Part shown: positions 7,596 through 16,391 of the stretch, piece after piece | Layout of the letters: each line of letters starts with the position of its first letter | How positions within the stretch are numbered: position 1 is the stretch's first letter | Origin: Pseudalgibacter ostreae | GTDB taxonomy: Bacteria > Bacteroidota > Bacteroidia > Flavobacteriales > Flavobacteriaceae | Assembly (NCBI RefSeq): GCF_042427585.1 | Contig: NZ_JBHMFC010000086.1 | Span: 1-64,000 of the forward strand | Length of the DNA: 64,000 nucleotides | Reading direction: 5' to 3' | Made by a program: the position numbers and the translations under genes | The notes under the pieces: model-generated | What the model saw: only the letters and a program-made list of their open reading frames with translations | Database searches by the model: none | Told to the model about the DNA's origin: nothing

Positions 7596-10040
7596 TTAAT
7601 CATTTCCAATTCTAATAATATCTGCAAACAAACCTGATGCTGTAACATCTGCACCAGCACCAGCACCCTTTATGATCATGGGTTGTTCTGGGTAACGTTG
7701 TGTATAGAACATCACGATGTTATCTTTTCCTTCTAAATTATAAAAGGGGTGACCTTCTGGTATTTCTTGCAAGCCTACACTGGCCTTGTCGCCATTAAAT
7801 TGGGCTACATACTTTAATTGGCAATTTTTCGCTTTCGCGGAAGCGTATAAGTTTTGGTAGTGGCTTTCATCTTCAATAAGCGTTTTGTAAAAATCGTCTA
7901 CAGAATCACTTTTTAACCCAGAATCTGAAAGGAAAGGCGTGTTTTCTATATCTTCAAGATTCATTTCAACACCACTTTCTCTAGCTAAAATTAAAATTTT
8001 TCGAGCCACATCCACACCACTCAAATCGATTCTGGGATCTGGTTCTGTGTAGCCTTCAGCAGCAGCATCTTTTACAACATCATAAAACTTGGTTTTATCT
8101 GAGAAGTTATTGAACACAAAATTCAAACTTCCAGAAAGCACGGCTTGTATGGATTTTATTTTATCTCCAGAAGCCATTAAGTTATTTAAGGTGTCTATAA
8201 TGGGCAAGCCCGCGCCTACATTGGTTTCAAAAAGAAATGGTGCATTGTATTTAAGGGATAGTTGTTTTAAAAGTTTATAGTTTTCAAAATCGCTAGAACA
8301 GGCAATTTTATTACAGGCTACCACACCAATACTGCTTCTTAAATAATCGGCATATAGATTAGAAACATCGTAATTTGCTGTAACGTCTACAAATATACTA
8401 TTGCGTAGATTTAAGGATTTGGTTTTTTCATAAAACCCTTTTAAAGAGGCTTTTTCTCCTGCTTCTAAAGTCTCTTTCCAATGGTTTAAATCAAGACCAT
8501 CATCATTAAAAACCATGGTTCTGGAATTGGATAATCCAGCAATACGCATGTTTATTTTAAGATTTTCTTTTAAATATTTACGTTGCTTTTTTATTTGTTC
8601 TACTAATTTCTCTCCAACATTCCCAACTCCAGTAATAAATACATTAAGTTGTTTTGTTTTAGTTTCAAAAAACTGTTCGTGTAAGGTGTTTAAAGCCTTT
8701 TTAACATCACTTTGTGCGATCACTGCAGAAATATTTTTTTCGGACGCGCCTTGTGCTATAGCGCGAATATTAATATTATTTTTACCTAAGGTGCTAAACA
8801 TTTTTCCACTAATTCCTTGATGATTTTTCATTTTATCGCCAACTAAGGCAATAATTGATAAGTCTTTTTCTAAAATAATGGGGTCTATTTTGCGAAGCGC
8901 TATTTCATTTTCAAAAGTAGCATCGATGGCCAATTTGGCTGCTTCAGCATCTTTCTCTTCAATGCCTAAACAAATAGAATGCTCTGAAGAGGCTTGCGTA
9001 ATTAAAATCACATTGATTTTGTCTAGAGACAAGGTTTCGAACAACCGTCTCGAAAACCCAGGGATGCCAATCATGCCGCTACCTTGAAGTGTTAACAACG
9101 CGATATTATTAATGTTGCTAATTCCTTTTACAGGACCATTCCCATTAGTATCATCATTGGAGATTATAGTGCCTGCAACTTCAGGCTCTAAAGTGTTTTT
9201 AATATGAATGGGAATATTTAAATTTAAGACAGGCTGCACAGTGGGTGGATAAAGTACTTTTGCACCAAAATGCGAAAGTTCCATAGCCTCTTGATAAGAT
9301 ATTTTTTTAATAGGATATGCTTGTTTAACAAGTTTAGGATTTGTGGTATACATACCGCTTACATCGGTCCATATTTCTAGTTGCTCTACGTTAAGTGCAG
9401 CAGAAACCATAGCTGCTGTAAAATCCGATCCGCCACGTCCTAGAGTGGTTTGTTCTCCCGATTTCGATTTTGAAATAAACCCTGGAAGAATAGTAATCTG
9501 TTGTTTTGCAGCGTTAAAATAGGTTTGTATATTCGAATACGTTAATGGATAGTCTACTTCCGCCTTTGTAAAATTGGAATTGGTTACCACTAAATCTTGT
9601 GAGTTTTTATAAGCCGCTGGTGCGTTACGACTCTTTAAAGTTTCCGCTAAGATAAACGAAGACAATAACTCACCAAAAGTCAATAATTTATCTGATGTTT
9701 TAGGAGAAAGCTCATTAATCAAATAAATACCATCTAAGAGACTTTTAAGCTCGACCAACTTTTCATCTACATAACGCATAATAGAATCGTTGTTATTAGG
9801 AACTAAGTCTTTAACAATAGAAAAATGAATATCTTTTATGATATCAAAAGTATTATTAAAGCTTGTGTCTTTATTTTTAGCCAATTCACCAGCCAATAAT
9901 AATTTATCTGTAATGCCGCCAACAGCTGAAACTACGCAAATTACGGGATCCGTTTTTGCATAATCATTTAATATGTTGATGACTTTATTTATGTTTTTTG
10001 AAGAACCTACGGAGGTCCCCCCAAATTTTAAAACCTTCAT
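7596..10040 (-). CDS. thrA: Bifunctional aspartokinase / homoserine dehydrogenase
   Basis: The 814-residue fusion catalyses the first and third steps of the threonine/methionine branch. The start is taken at MKVLKFGGTSVGSS (ATG 10038-10040), because this is the canonical aspartokinase N-terminus; the open frame extends 15 codons further without homology. The kinase domain (about 1-290) has KFGGTSVGSS and TLGRGGSDFTAA. ACT regulatory repeats (about 315-455) follow. The homoserine dehydrogenase half begins near LNVFITGVGNVGEKL and contains the AVLSGSLNFVFN and AEGYTEPDPRIDLSGVDVARK blocks. Size equals that of E. coli ThrA (820). A possible Thr/Ile leader peptide and attenuator lie just upstream. 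A 16-nt imperfect palindrome at 7830-7845 is embedded in the coding sequence. Confidence 0.97.
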   Translation of the reverse strand: MKVLKFGGTSVGSSKNINKVINILNDYAKTDPVICVVSAVGGITDKLLLAGELAKNKDTSFNNTFDIIKDIHFSIVKDLVPNNNDSIMRYVDEKLVELKSLLDGIYLINELSPKTSDKLLTFGELLSSFILAETLKSRNAPAAYKNSQDLVVTNSNFTKAEVDYPLTYSNIQTYFNAAKQQITILPGFISKSKSGEQTTLGRGGSDFTAAMVSAALNVEQLEIWTDVSGMYTTNPKLVKQAYPIKKISYQEAMELSHFGAKVLYPPTVQPVLNLNIPIHIKNTLEPEVAGTIISNDDTNGNGPVKGISNINNIALLTLQGSGMIGIPGFSRRLFETLSLDKINVILITQASSEHSICLGIEEKDAEAAKLAIDATFENEIALRKIDPIILEKDLSIIALVGDKMKNHQGISGKMFSTLGKNNINIRAIAQGASEKNISAVIAQSDVKKALNTLHEQFFETKTKQLNVFITGVGNVGEKLVEQIKKQRKYLKENLKINMRIAGLSNSRTMVFNDDGLDLNHWKETLEAGEKASLKGFYEKTKSLNLRNSIFVDVTANYDVSNLYADYLRSSIGVVACNKIACSSDFENYKLLKQLSLKYNAPFLFETNVGAGLPIIDTLNNLMASGDKIKSIQAVLSGSLNFVFNNFSDKTKFYDVVKDAAAEGYTEPDPRIDLSGVDVARKILILARESGVEMNLEDIENTPFLSDSGLKSDSVDDFYKTLIEDESHYQNLYASAKAKNCQLKYVAQFNGDKASVGLQEIPEGHPFYNLEGKDNIVMFYTQRYPEQPMIIKGAGAGADVTASGLFADIIRIGND
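7830..7845. repeat. Imperfect palindrome CGCTTTCGCGGAAGCG inside thrA
   Basis: The two 8-nt halves are inverted repeats with one mismatch, giving an unusually GC-rich block in AT-rich surroundings. On the coding strand it is read as SAKAK within LYASAKAKN. It resembles a short palindrome (CTTTCGCGAAAG core) that I recall as recurrent in flavobacterial genomes, including inside genes. Only one copy was noticed here. Confidence 0.5.
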
Positions 10041-10074
10041 TTTTAATGAATTAATGTTTGAATAAATGATTTTG

Positions 10075-10099
10075 AAAACGTACAACCCTTAAGGTTGCA
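10075..10099 (-). terminator. Putative thr attenuator terminator hairpin
   Basis: Read on the minus strand, TGCAACC pairs with GGTTGTA (plus 10093-10099 with 10081-10087) across a 5-nt loop, then CGTTTTC follows. The stem is 7 bp with one wobble and the T-run is short. Upstream, AGGTT overlapping the leader stop codon (plus 10123-10127) can pair with AACCT of the 5' arm, an alternative that would prevent this hairpin. Confidence 0.4.
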
Positions 10100-10125
10100 A
10101 AGATAGTCCGAAGAAATATATAAAC

Positions 10126-10233
10126 CTAGAAACCCCAAGGGGTAATGGTAAAGATGGTTACTCCAAAAGCCACGATAGTCGCTTTGAAAAAAGAAAGAAT
10201 AACAAGGTTTATATTTAAGTTTAAAAGATTCAT
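10126..10233 (-). CDS. Putative thr operon leader peptide (35 aa)
   Basis: A short minus-strand frame begins at ATG 10231-10233 and ends at TAG 10126-10128, 85 nt before thrA. Its C-terminal part reads ATIVAFGVTIFTITPWGF, with a cluster of Thr and Ile codons (ACC ATC TTT ACC ATT ACC) directly before the stop. Thr and Ile are the amino acids sensed by the classical E. coli thr leader. A TACTTTTG promoter element lies just upstream, placing the likely transcription start about a dozen nucleotides before this ATG. It has no resemblance to any folded protein. The enrichment is suggestive but not extreme. Confidence 0.45.
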   Translation of the reverse strand: MNLLNLNINLVILSFFKATIVAFGVTIFTITPWGF

Positions 10234-10251
10234 TTTTCGAAATAAACACTC

Positions 10252-10259
10252 CAAAAGTA
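10252..10259 (-). promoter_or_regulatory. Promoter -7 element for thr leader/thrABC
   Basis: On the minus strand this reads TACTTTTG, a match to TAnnTTTG. A TTG lies 23 nt upstream, at the long end of the accepted spacing. It would place transcription start about 12 nt before the putative leader ATG. Confidence 0.45.
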
Positions 10260-10385
10260 TTACTTTTAGCCTAATAAAAAAACAAAAATCGGCTTTTTGC
10301 GTAATTCTTAAACAGAAGTGCTTTATTTTTAAAAGATTGAATGGTTTTTTTAATAGAATTGTAGAATTAATAAAAAAACGAACCA

Positions 10386-11951
10386 GTGAAAATATTCTCA
10401 AAAGACCAAATATACGAAGGTGATAAGCTCACGGCCGAACGTCAAAACATTACATCTGCCGATTTGATGGAGCGGGCCGGGATACAGCTATTTAATTGGA
10501 TGCATTTACGATTACAAGGTGCCCAAGTACCCATTCATGTGTTTTGTGGTATAGGGAACAATGGTGGAGATGGCTTAGTCCTTGCCCGCCATTTAATTAC
10601 CCATGGTTATCATGTAAAGACTTATGTTGTTAATTGTAGCGATAAGCGTTCTAAAGATTTTTTAGTGAATTATGATCGTATTAAAAACGTATCAAAAAAA
10701 TGGCCTATATTATTAAAATGTGAAAGTGATTTTCCGGAAATAGCACCCCAAGACATCATTGTAGATGCTATTTTTGGTATTGGTCTTAATCGGCCCATTG
10801 ATCCTTGGGTAAAAGCATTATTTATGCATTTTAAAAGTACAGGAGCTTTTACAATGGCTATAGATATTTCCTCGGGTTTAAGCACAGAACGTGTACCAGT
10901 AGATTCAGAAAGCGTGGTTTGGGCAGGATACACCTTGAGTTTTGCCTCCCCTAAACTGGTGTTTTTTTTACCTGAAACCTCTAAATACACGGTGCATTGG
11001 GAGGTTTTAGATATTGGTTTGGATGTTGGCTTTTTACGAGGTGTGCCTACAGAAAATGAACTTATAGGAAAACATGAAGTCTTGCCGATTTATAAACCCA
11101 GAACCAAATTTTCACATAAAGGAAGCTTTGGTCATGCCCTTATTGTTGGCGGAAGTTATGGGAAAATAGGAGCCGTAACTTTAGCGAGTAGAGCAGCACT
11201 TTCTGTAGGAGCTGGTCTGGTAACAGTATTTGTACCAAAATGCGGATACGTCCCGTTGCAAGCGGCGTTTCCTGAAGCCATGGTGATTACAGATATGGAG
11301 GAGGATTTTATCTCTAAAATTGAATTTGATATTACGCCATCGGTTATCGGTCTGGGTATAGGGATGGGTACGAATTCTAAAACCATAGCGGCGTTTGCTG
11401 TCTTTTTAAAACAAAACAAAACACCGTTGGTTGTTGATGCCGATGGGATTAACATCTTGTCTAAAAAGAAACGTCTATTAAAATTATTGCCTAGTGCATC
11501 GATTTTAACGCCACATCCAAAAGAACTGGAGCGTTTGATAGGAAAATGGAAAGACGATTTTGATAAACTGGAAAAGGTAAAGGTGTTTTCTAAAAAATAT
11601 GATGTTATTGTGGTTATAAAAGGCGCCAATACGATGACTGTTTATAAAGATAAAACGTATATCAATACCACAGGGAACCCTGGATTGGCAACGGCAGGCA
11701 GTGGCGATGTGCTTACCGGAATTATTACGGGTTTGATATCTCAAGGATATGAAGCTTTGCCTGCTACTATTTTTGGTGTTTATTTACATGGAAAATCGGC
11801 CGATATTGCTGTTGAAGATTTTGGTTACCAGAGTTTAATAGCAAGTCATGTGATTGATTATTTAGGGAGCGCTTATATGAATTTATTTGAACCTCAAAAA
11901 GAAACTGAAGGTGATGAACAGGAGGGAGCCCGCAATAAAAAACAACCCTAA
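10386..11951 (+). CDS. nnr: Bifunctional NAD(P)H-hydrate epimerase / ADP-dependent dehydratase
   Basis: The 521-residue enzyme repairs hydrated NADH and NADPH. The N-terminal YjeF_N epimerase domain (about 1-215) contains the conserved NNGGDGLVLARHL loop at residues 58-70. The C-terminal ribokinase-like dehydratase domain (about 230-505) has LTPHPKELERL and NTTGNPGLATAGSGDVLTG with the nucleotide-site Gly-Ser-Gly-Asp. The start is GTG at 10386, giving MKIFSKDQIYEGDKLT, which aligns with the usual family N-terminus. The last ~20 residues are a charged tail. It is monocistronic and divergent from the thr operon. Confidence 0.95.
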   Translation: MKIFSKDQIYEGDKLTAERQNITSADLMERAGIQLFNWMHLRLQGAQVPIHVFCGIGNNGGDGLVLARHLITHGYHVKTYVVNCSDKRSKDFLVNYDRIKNVSKKWPILLKCESDFPEIAPQDIIVDAIFGIGLNRPIDPWVKALFMHFKSTGAFTMAIDISSGLSTERVPVDSESVVWAGYTLSFASPKLVFFLPETSKYTVHWEVLDIGLDVGFLRGVPTENELIGKHEVLPIYKPRTKFSHKGSFGHALIVGGSYGKIGAVTLASRAALSVGAGLVTVFVPKCGYVPLQAAFPEAMVITDMEEDFISKIEFDITPSVIGLGIGMGTNSKTIAAFAVFLKQNKTPLVVDADGINILSKKKRLLKLLPSASILTPHPKELERLIGKWKDDFDKLEKVKVFSKKYDVIVVIKGANTMTVYKDKTYINTTGNPGLATAGSGDVLTGIITGLISQGYEALPATIFGVYLHGKSADIAVEDFGYQSLIASHVIDYLGSAYMNLFEPQKETEGDEQEGARNKKQP

Positions 11952-12174
11952 TAAAGGCTGTTTGTATGCCATCCTAAAATAGTATGTGTTAATGATAAAG
12001 TTGTTTCTTAAATTTTCAAAATAATTCCATAACCTATTGGTGTGTAGTTTTTTTTATAAAAAAATATTTCATTTTAAACCATATTAATTACTTGTTGAAG
12101 TATAAATTATACTTAGATACGAATTGTTATAGTACATTGCAATGTACAGGGGGCTTTACTATGTAAAAAATCAA

Positions 12175-13038
12175 TTATAATTTTTCTAGAGTATAACAAA
12201 TCAATTTTTCCATTGCGGCTTCTGGGTCTTTACTAAACGTTGCGAGTGCTCGATTTGCAATTATGGCACTTAATGAGATGGCATGGTGCCCAAGTAATTT
12301 AGATAGGCCATAAATAGCGGCTGTTTCCATTTCTAAATTGGTTACTTGTAAGCCTTCGTATTCAAAAGAAGCCATTTTATCGTTTAAGCCGTCATCTTGA
12401 AGCTGCAATCTTAAAAACCGCCCTTGTGGCCCATAAAAACCGTTTGCAGTACCGGTCATGCCTTTAAAGGTTCTGTCGCTTTCAAACTGTTTTTCTAAAC
12501 GCTTACTGCTGTTAACTACCACGGGGTTTGCTTTTTCTGAGTGCCATTTTGTATGGGCAACAAAAGCCTTTTCAATGTCTAGATTAGATATTTTATTCGA
12601 AATATAAGAATGGAAGAGTCCGCTAAACTCTATCGCATGGGTATTGAGAAGAAAAGCATCAACAGGAATCTTTTTTTGTAAGGTTCCAGATGTCCCAATT
12701 CTTATAATATTTAAAGCGGTGTGGTCTTGCTTTATGGTTTTTGTTTTTAGGTCGATATTTACCAATGCATCCAGTTCATTTAAAACAATATCAATATTAT
12801 CACAGCCAATTCCTGTAGAAATAACCGAGAGTCTTTTCCCTTTATAGCGTCCCGTTTGGGTTTTAAACTCTCTTTTTTGAGTTTCAAATTCTATTACATC
12901 GAAATGCTTCGTAATAAGGGGGACGCGATCTGGATCTCCAACAAAAATGATGGTATGTGCAATATGGTCTGGTTTTAAATTAAGGTGGTAAATACTACCA
13001 TCGGGATTTAAAATTAACTCAGAGTCTTTTATGGGCAT
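12175..13038 (-). CDS. Nucleoside phosphorylase (uridine phosphorylase-like)
   Basis: The 287-residue protein belongs to the PNP/UDP phosphorylase family, which splits nucleosides with phosphate into base and ribose-1-phosphate. Visible motifs are the phosphate-site VGDPDRV near residue 34, RIGTSGTLQKK, and the ribose/base-site segment TNLEMETAAIYGLSKLLGH. The EMETAA motif is shared by uridine and purine phosphorylases, so the preferred base cannot be decided with certainty. It is the last of a close minus-strand group (SUI1, DUF1835, this gene; gaps of 3 and 12 nt), which suggests a shared transcript. Confidence 0.88.
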   Translation of the reverse strand: MPIKDSELILNPDGSIYHLNLKPDHIAHTIIFVGDPDRVPLITKHFDVIEFETQKREFKTQTGRYKGKRLSVISTGIGCDNIDIVLNELDALVNIDLKTKTIKQDHTALNIIRIGTSGTLQKKIPVDAFLLNTHAIEFSGLFHSYISNKISNLDIEKAFVAHTKWHSEKANPVVVNSSKRLEKQFESDRTFKGMTGTANGFYGPQGRFLRLQLQDDGLNDKMASFEYEGLQVTNLEMETAAIYGLSKLLGHHAISLSAIIANRALATFSKDPEAAMEKLICYTLEKL

Positions 13039-13050
13039 TTTACAATCGTT

Positions 13051-13983
13051 TTATTTTAGGGTTTCTACCAATTTATTTAATCGCTTACTAAATTTGAAGT
13101 CGTATTTTTTTACGCCACCAAAAACCATATCACCATGGAGCTGAGATGAAAAATCATGTTGCCCCAATAATGCTTCATGCCCCATTCTATTTAGCTTTAT
13201 ACCTTCTGCGTTTTCAGAAAAGAAGAGACTGAGTTTTTCAATCATGCGAATAAACTGCATCTCTCTAAAACCATAATAGCCTTGAAAATTTAAAGCATAT
13301 CCCAATAATTGATTTCTAGTTTTTATAGACTGTTGGTTTATAATTTCAAGAATATTGGCTTCTAAAACACTTAAACCCGTTTTAGAATTTGGAAACCGTT
13401 CTAAATGGGCTTTTAAGCAATTGCTCATGTATTTAAAAGAAGAATCCTTAACAATATAAGGTTTGAATAAATTGTGGTCTTTACCGCAGTAAGTTTGCCA
13501 TAGCGTTACGCACAATTGAATATCTTCAGGCGTAAGCCTTGTTTTGCTCTCATAATGATTTAAAAGCTGTCCAGACGACAGTTCTGATAGTTCTTTTAAG
13601 TTCTTCTCACCTTTAACCCTGCCGCTGCATACATGATAAATGGGGAGTTTTATTTTCTTTTGCTGAATTAAACTAATAACTCCAAGCATATTGACATGGC
13701 AAAATAAATCATAATCAAACCAAAGCACAATTTCTGAATAATTTTCAGGATGGTTAAGTTTATCAATCTCTTCATTGAATTCTCGAATATCAAAATCAAT
13801 ATCATAAAATGTTCTTAAGAATTTAGAGCGCATGTCTAAAAAATCATCAGAACCTACCGTACTGATCACTGGGCCTTCACACAGTATCTCTTGCCAGATT
13901 AAGATGTCACCTGTAATCCCTAATGCTTTAATTAGCTTGGTTAAGGTGCTATCATTTGTAATATGCAATGCTTTTTTATTCAT
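13051..13983 (-). CDS. DUF1835 domain-containing protein
   Basis: The 310-residue protein starts KKALHITNDSTLTKLIKALGITGDILIWQEILCEGP and continues with EIVLWFDYDLFCHVNML, the recognisable pattern of DUF1835. A C-terminal helical part containing WQTYCG resembles the domain commonly paired with DUF1835. No enzymatic motif is recognised and there is no signal peptide or membrane segment, so it is likely cytoplasmic. It lies 3 nt after the SUI1/YciH gene and 12 nt before the phosphorylase gene. Its function is unknown. Confidence 0.85.
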   Translation of the reverse strand: MNKKALHITNDSTLTKLIKALGITGDILIWQEILCEGPVISTVGSDDFLDMRSKFLRTFYDIDFDIREFNEEIDKLNHPENYSEIVLWFDYDLFCHVNMLGVISLIQQKKIKLPIYHVCSGRVKGEKNLKELSELSSGQLLNHYESKTRLTPEDIQLCVTLWQTYCGKDHNLFKPYIVKDSSFKYMSNCLKAHLERFPNSKTGLSVLEANILEIINQQSIKTRNQLLGYALNFQGYYGFREMQFIRMIEKLSLFFSENAEGIKLNRMGHEALLGQHDFSSQLHGDMVFGGVKKYDFKFSKRLNKLVETLK

Positions 13984-13986
13984 AAA

Positions 13987-14313
13987 TCAACCTCCTACAC
14001 GTTTAACAGAGAACCCTTTGTTTTTTAGGATTTCCATAATTTTATCGCGATAATCGCCCTGAATAATAATGCGGTCATCTTTAAAACTCCCACCAACACT
14101 TAGGGTTGTTTTAATATCTTTAGCCAATATTTTAAAATCTTCGGTTGCTCCAGTGTAACCTTCTAAAACAGTAATGGGTTTGCCTTTACGCTTTTCATAC
14201 TTGCATAAAATGGGCTCGTCTTGAATCCATATATTAGAACCTTCTTCTCTGTCGTTTATGTCCTCTTCGAGATGTTCGGGAAAAAGGTTTTTTAGCTGAT
14301 CTTTTAAATCCAT
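13987..14313 (-). CDS. SUI1/eIF1-like translation factor (YciH)
   Basis: The 108-residue protein matches bacterial YciH, the homologue of eukaryotic initiation factor eIF1/SUI1. Supporting blocks are KRKGKPITVLEGYTG and LSVGGSFKDDRIIIQGDYRD, followed by KIMEILKNKGFSVKRVGG at the C-terminus. In E. coli YciH has been linked to discrimination of initiation complexes and translation inhibition under stress; whether that applies in Bacteroidota is not shown here. It is immediately upstream of the DUF1835 gene (3-nt gap). Confidence 0.93.
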   Translation of the reverse strand: MDLKDQLKNLFPEHLEEDINDREEGSNIWIQDEPILCKYEKRKGKPITVLEGYTGATEDFKILAKDIKTTLSVGGSFKDDRIIIQGDYRDKIMEILKNKGFSVKRVGG

Positions 14314-14383
14314 GGTTTTTGTTTAGTAAGTCTCAGTAATTATTTTTTAAATCTATTTAAGGAAACTGTAAAGGAAGCTGCTG

Positions 14384-15331
14384 TTAATTTTTTAATCCCA
14401 ATTCAATCAAGCGCTCGTTTAAAAAGGCGCCAGCAGTAATGTTTTCATATTGTTTTGGATGGGCCTCGTCGATACAGCCTTCCAAAACATCCAATTTCAT
14501 ATCACTTACAGGATGCATAAAAAAAGGAACAGAATACCTAGATGTTCCCCAAAGGTCTTTTGGCGGATTTACAACACGATGAATGGTCGATTTTAATTTA
14601 TTATTGGTATGTCGTGATAGCATATCGCCTACGTTAATCATGAGCTCATCGGGTGCTGCAATAGCATCTACCCATTCCCCTTTATTGTTTTTAACCTGCA
14701 AGCCTTTTCCTTGTGCACCAATCAATAGTGTAATTAAATTTATATCGCCATGTGCTGCAGCACGCACGGCTTCTTTAGGCTCATTAACGATGGGAGGGTA
14801 GTGTATCGGTCTTAAAATAGAATTGCCATTAAGGATGTAATCATCAAAATACGTATCCTTTAAGTTTAAGTGAATGGCTAAGGCACGAAGCACGTATTTT
14901 GCAGTTTTTTCTAACATTTTGAACACCTCTTTTCCAACGGCATTAAATTCGGGAAGCTCCTTAACGATTACGTTTTTTGGATATTCGGCCTCTAATTTGG
15001 CATCGCCTTCTACATATTGCCCAAAGTGCCAAAACTCCTTTAAATCGCCCTCTTTTTTGCCTTTGGCACTTTCTTTTCCAAAGGAAACGTAGCCACGTTG
15101 GCCACCAATTCCAGGTATTTCATAGCGTTGTTTGATTTCTGTAGGCAAATCGAAAAAGTTCTTGATTTCCGAATACAACTTTTCCACTAGCGCATCGTCT
15201 AAAAAATGCCCTTTTAAAGCTACAAAGCCAATATCTTGATAAGCCTTGCCTAGGCGATCCACAAAGTCTTGTTTTTTTATGGGATCATCAGATAAAAAAT
15301 CGTTTAAATCGACACTGGGTACTGGTTTCAT
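14384..15331 (-). CDS. Isopenicillin N synthase-like 2-oxoglutarate/Fe(II) dioxygenase
   Basis: The 315-residue protein belongs to the non-haem iron dioxygenase superfamily. An N-terminal DIOX_N domain (VPSVDLNDFLSDDP) precedes the double-stranded beta-helix. The iron ligands are AAHGDINLITLL (His and Asp) and the distal His in STIHRVVNPP. The RYSVPFF motif supplies the Arg and Ser that normally bind 2-oxoglutarate. The start ATG at 15329-15331 is preferred over an earlier one at 15388, because a TACATTTG promoter element (15358-15365) lies between them. The substrate is unknown; despite the family name, antibiotic synthesis should not be inferred. Confidence 0.88.
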   Translation of the reverse strand: MKPVPSVDLNDFLSDDPIKKQDFVDRLGKAYQDIGFVALKGHFLDDALVEKLYSEIKNFFDLPTEIKQRYEIPGIGGQRGYVSFGKESAKGKKEGDLKEFWHFGQYVEGDAKLEAEYPKNVIVKELPEFNAVGKEVFKMLEKTAKYVLRALAIHLNLKDTYFDDYILNGNSILRPIHYPPIVNEPKEAVRAAAHGDINLITLLIGAQGKGLQVKNNKGEWVDAIAAPDELMINVGDMLSRHTNNKLKSTIHRVVNPPKDLWGTSRYSVPFFMHPVSDMKLDVLEGCIDEAHPKQYENITAGAFLNERLIELGLKN

Positions 15332-15803
15332 TTTAAATATAAATAAAAGGTGTCTTACAAATGTACAAATATTGTAATAGGATGGCATGCCAATTAAGAT
15401 AACTTTTAGCCTTAGAGGGTATTATACTTACTTTAATTTCTAGTATTAATTTTTAATTTTTGAGTGCCTCATTTCTCTTAGCGATTGGCCTTATGGCGTA
15501 TCGTAATATTTCCTTATTGGTAACAAAAATCAGGATAATTAATTGGCGAGATTAAGCTGTTTTTATATTCATTTTAAATAAAACCTTATATTTAGAAACT
15601 CTAAAATAGAGAAAAGGCCTAACATTTGTTAGTAATAGATTTTATTGGGGAATCCTACATGGTGAAAACATACTCTATTACATTGTAAATAAGGGGATAA
15701 AGTCTATTTATTTGAGTTTTTTAGGTTTTTTAAAAAGATATTAAAAAGTTTATGGCCACTTTAATTAATGATAAGAGGCAGATTTAAAATATAAACAAAG
15801 CAT
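15332..15803. other. Intergenic region, dioxygenase to 3D-domain gene
   Basis: This 472-nt AT-rich divergent region contains the dioxygenase promoter element (15358-15365, minus strand). A small palindrome CTAAC-N4-GTTAG is at 15619-15632. No coding frame or RNA gene was recognised. Confidence 0.5.
15358..15365 (-). promoter_or_regulatory. Promoter -7 element for the dioxygenase gene
   Basis: The minus strand reads TACATTTG 27 nt upstream of the chosen ATG (15331). It lies downstream of the alternative ATG at 15388, which argues for the shorter protein. Confidence 0.5.
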
Positions 15804-16244
15804 TTGAAAGTTGTAATATTCATTTTAGCAATGCTCGCCATAAGCTGTAAAGACAGGGTGGAAGAGGAGTCGTATGTAAAGAAATATACCTGGCACCCTT
15901 TAAAAGTTACGGCTTCGGCGTATAATTCAACCAGTCGTCAAACCAACGGCAACCCAAACATCACCGCTTTTGGCGATAGCTTGAAACCAGGTATGAAATA
16001 TATAGCGGTTTCCCGAGACCTTATCAGGAAGGGGCTTAAACACAATGTACCGGTAAAAATCCATGGTTTGGATGGGATTTATTTTGTTAAAGATAAAATG
16101 CATGCGCGCTGGAGCAACCGTATCGATATTTATATGGGCATAGACGTTAAGGCGGCAAGAAAATGGGGTAGAAGGAAAGTTAACATTCATTATGGGAGTA
16201 TTAAAGAGCCCGATACCCTTGATGTTTCACGAAAAAAACAATAG
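15804..16244 (+). CDS. 3D-domain putative lipoprotein
   Basis: The 146-residue protein starts at TTG 15804. It has a short lipoprotein-type signal, MKVVIFILAMLAISC, whose Cys15 is the probable lipidation site. The rest is a 3D (Asp-Asp-Asp) barrel domain: VTASAYNSTSRQTNG, IAVSRDLI, and HARWSNRIDIYMG containing the conserved D-I-Y-M segment, with WGRRKVNIHYG ending the barrel. Such domains are found in cell-wall lytic transglycosylases (MltA) and in small secreted proteins, but the MltA catalytic module is absent here. A periplasmic or outer-membrane role in the cell wall is an inference. Confidence 0.8.
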   Translation: MKVVIFILAMLAISCKDRVEEESYVKKYTWHPLKVTASAYNSTSRQTNGNPNITAFGDSLKPGMKYIAVSRDLIRKGLKHNVPVKIHGLDGIYFVKDKMHARWSNRIDIYMGIDVKAARKWGRRKVNIHYGSIKEPDTLDVSRKKQ

Positions 16245-16391
16245 ACAATGGCTGTTCTGTGTAATGTGCTTGGTGGGCCTCACATAATTTATTGGAATGG
16301 TTATTGTGTTAAAGATCTCTGAAAAACAATAGTACTTTGCGTACCATTTAAGATAAAGAAATACCTTTGAAATTCTATAACCATTAAACTG

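Larger units (their letters stand above)
10041..10385. other. thrA / nnr divergent intergenic region
   Basis: The 345-nt region between the divergent thrA and nnr genes contains the putative thr leader peptide (10126-10233), its promoter (10252-10259 on the minus strand) and the attenuator hairpin (10075-10099). No separate promoter for nnr was clearly identified. Confidence 0.6.
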
